Assembly (NCBI GenBank): GCA_964652205.1
Contig: CAZZAO010000005.1
Span: forward strand, 23,017 to 87,016
Length of the DNA: 64,000 nucleotides
Direction of reading: 5' to 3'
DNA from: ZC4RG36 sp964652205
Lineage (GTDB): Bacteria > Chloroflexota > Anaerolineae > Aggregatilineales > Phototrophicaceae
Positions within the stretch are counted from its first letter, which is position 1; the number at the start of each line of letters is the position of its first letter. This document shows, one piece after another, positions 58,937 to 64,000 of this stretch. The position numbers and the translations under genes were made by a program. The notes beneath the pieces were generated by a model. It was not told the origin of the DNA and did not search any database. It worked only from the letters and a program-made list of their open reading frames with translations.

Positions 58937-61639
58937 ATGTACACCTTCCTCTTCACCGATATCGAAGACAGCACCCGCCTCTGGGAGCAGCAGCCGCAGG
59001 CCATGGCAGCGGCGCTGACCTTCCACGACGCGGTCATGACGCAGGCGGTCGTGGGCTGTCAGGGGAAAATCTTCAAGACCGTCGGCGACGGTGTCTACGC
59101 TGTTTTTGATTCCGCCCCTCAGGCGCTCGACGCCGCGCTGACGATTCAGGCGCTGCTCTATGAAGGGGCTACGCGCTCGACCGAGCCGCTGCTGCCGCTC
59201 CGGGCACGAACCGGGCCGTATACCGGCGACGCCGAAGAACGCGCGGGCGATTATTTCGGCCCGACACTCAACCGCGCTGCGCGGCTGATGGGCGTCGGCC
59301 ACGGCGGGCAAGTCCTGCTTTCTGCGACCACACGCAGTCACCTGCCTGACTCGGTCGAGCTGCGCGATCTGGGAATTCACCGTCTGCGTGACGTCAGCGA
59401 GCCGGAGCGCATTTATCAGGCGTTCTCGCCACGCTTCCCGCTTATCACCAGAGCCATCCGCTCGCTGACGCCGCGCCCGACCAACTTCCCGGCGCAGTTG
59501 ACCTCATTCGTCGGGCGCGAGGAGACCGTCGCTGACCTCTGCCACCGCCTGCGCCAGCCGGACGTGCGCCTGTTGACGTTGATGGGGCCGGGCGGCATCG
59601 GCAAGACGCGCCTCGCGCTTCAGATCGGCGCAAGCCTGCTCGACGAGTACGAAGACGGAGCGTTCTTCATTCCGCTGGCTTCGGTCAGGCAGGGCGAGGC
59701 CATGCTCAAGCTGATCGCTCAGGGGCTGTCCATCGCCGACGATGGGGAGACGCCGCTGATTGACCTCATTCAAGCCGACCTCGCGCCACGTCAGATGCTG
59801 CTGATCCTCGACAATTTCGAGCAACTTCTCGACGCCGCGCCCGCCCTGAACGCGCTGCTGGTCGCGGCAGCGCGCGTCAAGATTCTAGTCACCAGCCGCG
59901 AGTCACTTTACATCTATGGCGAACACAGCTTCATCGTCGCGCCCCTCGACCTGCCCGACGCCAGTGACGACCTGAGCCGCATCCTGACCTCGTCGGCAGT
60001 CTCGCTGTTCGTCGAGCGCGTACAGGCAATTCAAACGGACTTCGTCCTCGACCGGGCCAACGCGGACGAGGTCATCGACATCTGCCGCCAGCTCGATGGG
60101 CTGCCGCTGGCGCTGGAACTGGCGGCTGCTCGCGCCCGCGACCTGACGCTGCGCCAAATTTTTGAGCAGCTCGGCGAGCGGCTGGCCCTGCTCGACCGAG
60201 GCCCGCGCGACCTGCCCCGGCGGCAGCAGACCATGCGCGGCGCGATTGACTGGAGCTATAACCTGCTGGCGGACGACGACCGGCGCGCCTTCGCCCGGTT
60301 GGCGATCTTCGAGGGCGAATTCTTCGCGCAGGCAGCGCAGTTTGTCGCTGGCATCGGCGAGCTGGCGATGTTCGTCAACAAGAGCCTGATTCAGAAAACC
60401 GGCGACGAAACCTATACCGTTCTGGCCGTGCTGCGAGAGTATGCGCAGGAACGGCTGATGGGGTTCGACGAAGCAGAGATCATCCGCCAGAAACACGCCA
60501 TCTATTACGTCCAGTGGCTCGACATCGTCCAGCGCTTCCTGAACACGCGCGAGCAGACCGAATGGTTTCATAAGCTCAGCGTCGAGCGCTACAACATTCA
60601 CGCCGCGCTCAACTGGTTCCTCTCGAACCACGAGTACGAAGAAGCCGGACAGATCGTCGGCGCGATGTGGCGTTTCTGGGCGACACAAAGCCAGTTGGCC
60701 GAAGGGAGCCAGTGGACTGACGAGGTACTGGCCCACGCCGACACCCTTTCGCCGCTGATTCATGCCAGAGTGACCCAGGGCGCGGGACGGCTGGCGCTGC
60801 TGCGTCACGCCTATGCCGCGTCGCTCGCCTTTCAGCAGACGAGTCTCAACCTGTTCCGTTCCATCGGCGACCTGTCGGGAGAAGCAGCCCTGCTGCTGAG
60901 TCTGGGCGAAACCGAGCACAATCAGAGTCACCCCATCCAGGCTGAGAGTTATCTGGGCGAAAGCCTGAATCTCTTTCGGCAGCTCAACGACCAATCCGGG
61001 ACGGGCCGCTGCCTGAACATCATAGGCAAAATCGTCATGCAGCACGGCGACCTCGCCAGCGCCGAAACCTTCCTGTCCGAAAGCCTGTCGCTGGCGCGCG
61101 CCTATAGCAGCCCGGAAGCCATCGCGCTGGCACTTTACGAGCTGGCAGGCGTGCTGCGCGCGCAGCAGAAATACGCCGACGCAGAGCGTCATCTCCGCGA
61201 AAGTCTGGCGCTCTACCGCCAGCTTAATCTGAGCGTTGGCATTGCCACCATGCTCTACAGCCTCGGCATGAGCTTTCAGGCGCAGGGCAAACTCGCCGAC
61301 GCCTGGGCGCAGTACGTCGAGGCGATTGAACTGCTTCTGACCCTCGACGAGCCGCTTGCCATCGCCGAATGTCTGATCGGCGTGGCGGGCGTGTTCCTGA
61401 TCCAGAACCGGCGGCGACCGTGTATTCAGACGTTGAGCGGGGCGGAAGCTATCCTGACCGCCTACAACGCGCGCGGGGAAATCAGCGCGCTCGATCAGGC
61501 GGAGTACCGGCGGATTCGCGCGGCTGTCCAATCTGACGGCGAGTGGCAAAGCGCCTGGGCTGCCGGACAATCGGCGCTGTCCGAAGACCTGCTCAGGCAA
61601 ATCCTCAACGAGCCGAAACCGACGAGCGACCCGCTCTAG
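58937..61639 (+). CDS. Class III cyclase-ATPase-TPR regulator
   Basis: A 900-residue signalling ATPase. The N-terminal cyclase domain (about 1-160) has metal Asp residues in FLFTDIEDS and TVGDGVYAVF and transition-state Asn/Arg in LNRAARLM. A STAND-type ATPase follows (about 190-470) with the FVGREE entry motif, P-loop GPGGIGKTR (about 212-220) and Walker B LLILDNFEQLL. The C-terminal half (about 510-880) is TPR-like repeats. No DNA-binding domain is evident, so output is probably cyclic nucleotide or protein contact. The ATG appears to be the first transcribed codon. Confidence 0.88.
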   Translation: MYTFLFTDIEDSTRLWEQQPQAMAAALTFHDAVMTQAVVGCQGKIFKTVGDGVYAVFDSAPQALDAALTIQALLYEGATRSTEPLLPLRARTGPYTGDAEERAGDYFGPTLNRAARLMGVGHGGQVLLSATTRSHLPDSVELRDLGIHRLRDVSEPERIYQAFSPRFPLITRAIRSLTPRPTNFPAQLTSFVGREETVADLCHRLRQPDVRLLTLMGPGGIGKTRLALQIGASLLDEYEDGAFFIPLASVRQGEAMLKLIAQGLSIADDGETPLIDLIQADLAPRQMLLILDNFEQLLDAAPALNALLVAAARVKILVTSRESLYIYGEHSFIVAPLDLPDASDDLSRILTSSAVSLFVERVQAIQTDFVLDRANADEVIDICRQLDGLPLALELAAARARDLTLRQIFEQLGERLALLDRGPRDLPRRQQTMRGAIDWSYNLLADDDRRAFARLAIFEGEFFAQAAQFVAGIGELAMFVNKSLIQKTGDETYTVLAVLREYAQERLMGFDEAEIIRQKHAIYYVQWLDIVQRFLNTREQTEWFHKLSVERYNIHAALNWFLSNHEYEEAGQIVGAMWRFWATQSQLAEGSQWTDEVLAHADTLSPLIHARVTQGAGRLALLRHAYAASLAFQQTSLNLFRSIGDLSGEAALLLSLGETEHNQSHPIQAESYLGESLNLFRQLNDQSGTGRCLNIIGKIVMQHGDLASAETFLSESLSLARAYSSPEAIALALYELAGVLRAQQKYADAERHLRESLALYRQLNLSVGIATMLYSLGMSFQAQGKLADAWAQYVEAIELLLTLDEPLAIAECLIGVAGVFLIQNRRRPCIQTLSGAEAILTAYNARGEISALDQAEYRRIRAAVQSDGEWQSAWAAGQSALSEDLLRQILNEPKPTSDPL

Positions 61640-61675
61640 CTTGCGTCGTGATACGAGCGTTGCCGCGCAAATATC

Positions 61676-61711
61676 AAAAAAGCCCCGACAGCTCAAGCTG
61701 TCGGGGCTTTT
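61676..61711. terminator. Bidirectional terminator
   Basis: AAAAGCCCCGACAG and CTGTCGGGGCTTTT form a long perfect stem between two convergent genes, with A/T runs on both sides. Confidence 0.93.
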
Positions 61712-61735
61712 ATGGATACAGAGGAGAAGCGGCGG

Positions 61736-62416
61736 CTAGACTTCGCGCGCCGAGGTCGGCGGCAGCACTTCGTCGATGTGGTGAGTCACGGCGTAAGCGG
61801 CGGCTTCAGCGCGGTTCGAGAGACTGAGCTTCGCCAGCACGCTGCTGACGTAATTGCGCACCGTGCCTTCGCCGAGGAACAACTGCGCGGCAATCTGCCG
61901 GTTAGTCTGCCCGTGGGCGACATGCGCCAGCACCATCAACTCCTGCGCTGTCAGGTCGGCAAAAGCCGCCGCCTGCTGGCTCTCGCCGAGCTTACGCATC
62001 TCTGAGAACACGGTGGCCGTCATCGTCGGGTCGAGGATATTTTCGCCCCGGCTGACGCGCTCGACCGCCGTGACCAGATCGTTGTCGCCGATTCGCTTGA
62101 GCACATAGCCGGACGCCCCCGCGCGAATGGCTGAAAACAGCAGCTCATCTTCGGCGTAGGTTGTCAGAACGATCACGCGACAGCCCGCCACGTTATCGAC
62201 GATCTGCTTGCAGGCTTCGATGCCGGACAGTCTCGGCATCCGAATATCGAGCACGGCGACGTCAGGCTTCAGCGCCAGCGCCATGCTGACCGCTTCTTCG
62301 CCGTTAGTCGCCTCGCCGACGACGTGCAGGTTAGAATGATGTTCGAGCAGCGCGCGCAGGCCTGCCCGTACTACAGAATGATCGTCAGCGATCAAGACAC
62401 GTACCGGGTTGGTCAT
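61736..62416 (-). CDS. NarL/FixJ-type response regulator
   Basis: A 226-residue regulator. The receiver has D11-D12, phospho-acceptor D57 (AVLDIRMPRLSG), Thr in LTTYAED and Lys in VLKRIG. The C-terminal LuxR-type helix-turn-helix (about 155-212) reads LTAQELMVLAHVAHGQTNRQIAAQLFLGEGTVRNYVSSVLAKL. It would dimerise and bind DNA on phosphorylation. No kinase gene lies beside it; it is convergent with the cyclase-ATPase gene, sharing a terminator. Confidence 0.94.
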   Translation of the reverse strand: MTNPVRVLIADDHSVVRAGLRALLEHHSNLHVVGEATNGEEAVSMALALKPDVAVLDIRMPRLSGIEACKQIVDNVAGCRVIVLTTYAEDELLFSAIRAGASGYVLKRIGDNDLVTAVERVSRGENILDPTMTATVFSEMRKLGESQQAAAFADLTAQELMVLAHVAHGQTNRQIAAQLFLGEGTVRNYVSSVLAKLSLSNRAEAAAYAVTHHIDEVLPPTSAREV

Positions 62417-62651
62417 GGCGGAACCTTACTCTGCTCAACAGTCACAGCGACACGGATAATGGTAACTGTAGCCTAACAGACTCCAGCAGCGATCACGAGT
62501 AATCAAGTACCCGGAAAGCCCATGACATTTGTCACGGGTGTCCCTTGCGGCCTGCGGGTCACATCAATGGTATTTTAACCCATTTAGGCGGAAAAGGGGG
62601 ATAATCGCCCGCTGACGATCCACCAACGGCTGAACGCGCCGGGGAGAACCC

Positions 62652-63833
62652 ATGCATAGCTTCCTCTCTCATCTGGAATGTGGCCTGTGCGGAGCCACCT
62701 ACGACTTTCACCAACTGATGAATCTCTGTCCGGCCTGCGGCAAGCCGCTGCTGCCGCGCTACGACATCGAGGCCGCGCGGCAGGGCTTCCCGCGCGAGCT
62801 GCTGGCACAGCGTCCGCCGACTATGTGGCGCTATGCCGAGATGCTGCCGGTGCAGGACGCCGCCAATCGTCTCTCGCTCGGCGAGGGCTTCACGCCGCTG
62901 CTCCACCTGCCGCGACTGGGGAGCGCGCTCGGCCTGTCCAGTGTCTATGCGAAGGATGAGGGACTCAACCCGACCGGCTCATTCAAGGCGCGCGGGCTGT
63001 CGATGGCCGTTTCACGGGCCAAAGAACTTGGCGTCAAGGCCGTTGCCATTCCGAGCGCGGGCAACGCCGGAAGCGCGACGGCGGCTTATGCGGCAAGGGC
63101 GGGCATTCCCGCTTACGTCTACCTTCCGGCAGACGTGCCGCGCTCGTTCCTGGCCGAGATTCGGGCGCTCGGCGCGGAGATCGCGCTCGTCAGCGGCCTG
63201 ATTACCGACTGCGCCAAACTGGTCAAACAGGGCGCGGACGAAGGGCGCTGGTTCGACTTATCGACTCTCAAGGAGCCGTACCGCGTCGAGGGCAAAAAGA
63301 CGATGGGTTATGAGCTGGCCGAGCAACTCGGCTGGACGGTTCCCGATGTGGTGATTTATCCAACGGGCGGCGGCACCGGCATCGTCGGCATCTGGAAAGC
63401 CTTCGACGAAATGGAAGCGCTCGGCTGGATCGGTTCGGAGCGTCCGCGGATGGTCAGCGTACAGAGCGCGGGCTGCGCGCCCATCGTCCGCGCCTACGCT
63501 CAGGGTGTCGAGTTCGCCGAGCCGTGGCAGAACGCCGCGACGATTGCCGACGGGCTGCGCGTTCCGGCTGCCGTCGGCGACTTCCTGATACTGCGCGCCA
63601 TCCGCGACAGCGGCGGCACGGCGCTTGCTGTCAGCGACGACGAAATCCGCGCGGCACAGCGCGAGCTTGGGCGCAGCGAAGGCTTATTCGTCGCGCCGGA
63701 AGCGGCAGCGACCGTGTCAGCGCTGCGGCAGATGGCGGCAGACGGCAGCGTTCAGCCGAATGAGCGAGTCGTGCTGCTCATCACCGGCAGCGGCCTGAAA
63801 TACACCCATCTCGACTCTCAGGCTGCCGACTAA
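62652..63833 (+). CDS. thrC: Threonine synthase
   Basis: A 393-residue PLP enzyme (fold type II) converting O-phosphohomoserine to threonine. An N-terminal zinc-ribbon-like element has C10-x2-C13 and C26-x2-C29. The PLP lysine is K112 in NPTGSFKARG; SAGNAGSATAAYAARAG and the Gly-rich phosphate loop TGGGTGIVG follow. This ribbon-bearing form is common in archaea and several bacterial phyla. GGGGAG lies shortly before the ATG. Related enzymes such as cysteate synthase or diaminopropionate lyase share the fold; threonine synthase is the best fit. Confidence 0.87.
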   Translation: MHSFLSHLECGLCGATYDFHQLMNLCPACGKPLLPRYDIEAARQGFPRELLAQRPPTMWRYAEMLPVQDAANRLSLGEGFTPLLHLPRLGSALGLSSVYAKDEGLNPTGSFKARGLSMAVSRAKELGVKAVAIPSAGNAGSATAAYAARAGIPAYVYLPADVPRSFLAEIRALGAEIALVSGLITDCAKLVKQGADEGRWFDLSTLKEPYRVEGKKTMGYELAEQLGWTVPDVVIYPTGGGTGIVGIWKAFDEMEALGWIGSERPRMVSVQSAGCAPIVRAYAQGVEFAEPWQNAATIADGLRVPAAVGDFLILRAIRDSGGTALAVSDDEIRAAQRELGRSEGLFVAPEAAATVSALRQMAADGSVQPNERVVLLITGSGLKYTHLDSQAAD

Positions 63834-63875
63834 TTACGCCGATCTAAGGTTTAATGTGATAAACCGAATGGGCTT

Positions 63876-63905
63876 CTGTAGTGGCGCAATGGTTCGCGCC
63901 CGCTG
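63876..63905. repeat. Dispersed repeat, family B
   Basis: TGTAGTGGCGCAATGGTTCG followed by CGCCCGCTGC; the next copy of the head (TGTAGGGGCGAGAGCATC) begins at 63983 and runs out of the window. Confidence 0.5.
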
Positions 63906-63962
63906 CCCTCACCCCTGCTCCCTCACCCCCAACCCCTCTCCCGGTGGGAGAGGGGAGAAAGA
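63906..63962. repeat. Dispersed palindromic repeat, family A
   Basis: CCCTCACCCC is doubled at the start; then CCCAACCCCTCTCCCGGTGG leads into GAGAGGGGAGAAAGA. The copy lies directly beside a family B element, as also at 40001-40222. Confidence 0.7.
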
Positions 63963-64000
63963 TCAGACGATGCCCTCTCTTCTGTAGGGGCGAGAGCATC

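Noticed and set aside
59903..61696. A 597-residue open frame antisense to the cyclase-ATPase-TPR gene
   Set aside because: No motif or ribosome site; it mirrors a strongly coding plus strand.
1..64000. CRISPR arrays, prophage genes or insertion sequences
   Set aside because: No regular direct-repeat/spacer arrays, and no transposase, integrase or phage structural gene recognised; the short palindromes are irregularly dispersed.

Overview
The window is a high-GC bacterial chromosome segment. Its gene content suggests a member of the Chloroflexota (Anaerolineae-like): MalT/BTAD giant regulators, class III cyclase-ATPase-TPR proteins, CUT1 sugar ABC transporters surrounded by Gfo/Idh/MocA oxidoreductases, and a shape/division cluster. 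This placement is an inference from gene content; there is no rRNA here to test it. A run of 10 N (37338-37347) marks an assembly gap.

Layout. 0-1.1 kb: the tail of an MFS transporter and a VapC-type toxin-antitoxin pair. 1.1-9.3 kb, minus strand: phosphomannomutase, a Clp-family ATPase with a ruined first ATPase domain, a GH3 enzyme with an orphan OmpR-type regulator, and TilS. 9.4-18.9 kb, plus strand: mreB-mreC-mreD-PBP2-membrane protein-minC-minD-minE-rodA, a compact elongation and septum-placement cluster. 19.1-26.7 kb: gltX, der, a receiver-GAF-cyclase protein (minus), three tandem signal peptidases, a zinc-ribbon protein and a single-domain receiver. 26.9 kb: tRNA-Glu(TTC). 27.1-31.9 kb, minus strand: a 1055-residue MalT/BTAD regulator followed by four small unknown proteins, one of them a short secreted Cys-rich peptide. 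32.2-36.3 kb: serine hydrolase, PIG-L deacetylase, ROK kinase and a SIS-domain protein.

36.6-51.8 kb is a carbohydrate island: two complete CUT1 import systems without their own ATPase, five Gfo/Idh/MocA dehydrogenases, an IolE-like isomerase and a DegT-type aminotransferase. This suggests uptake and oxidation/epimerisation of sugars, inositols or amino-sugars.

52.4-58.6 kb, minus strand: a branched-chain-amino-acid-type ABC operon (livK, a UroD/MtaA-like methyltransferase-type gene, a fused livH-livM, livG, livF). Its leader appears to encode a 29-residue peptide with six cysteines, followed by a rho-independent terminator and a complementary segment that could act as antiterminator. This is the strongest candidate in the window for an undescribed regulatory system. 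58.9-63.8 kb: a cyclase-ATPase-TPR protein with a probably leaderless start, a NarL-type regulator and threonine synthase. At least two families of short palindromic repeats are scattered between genes, and one forms the C-terminus of LivG.
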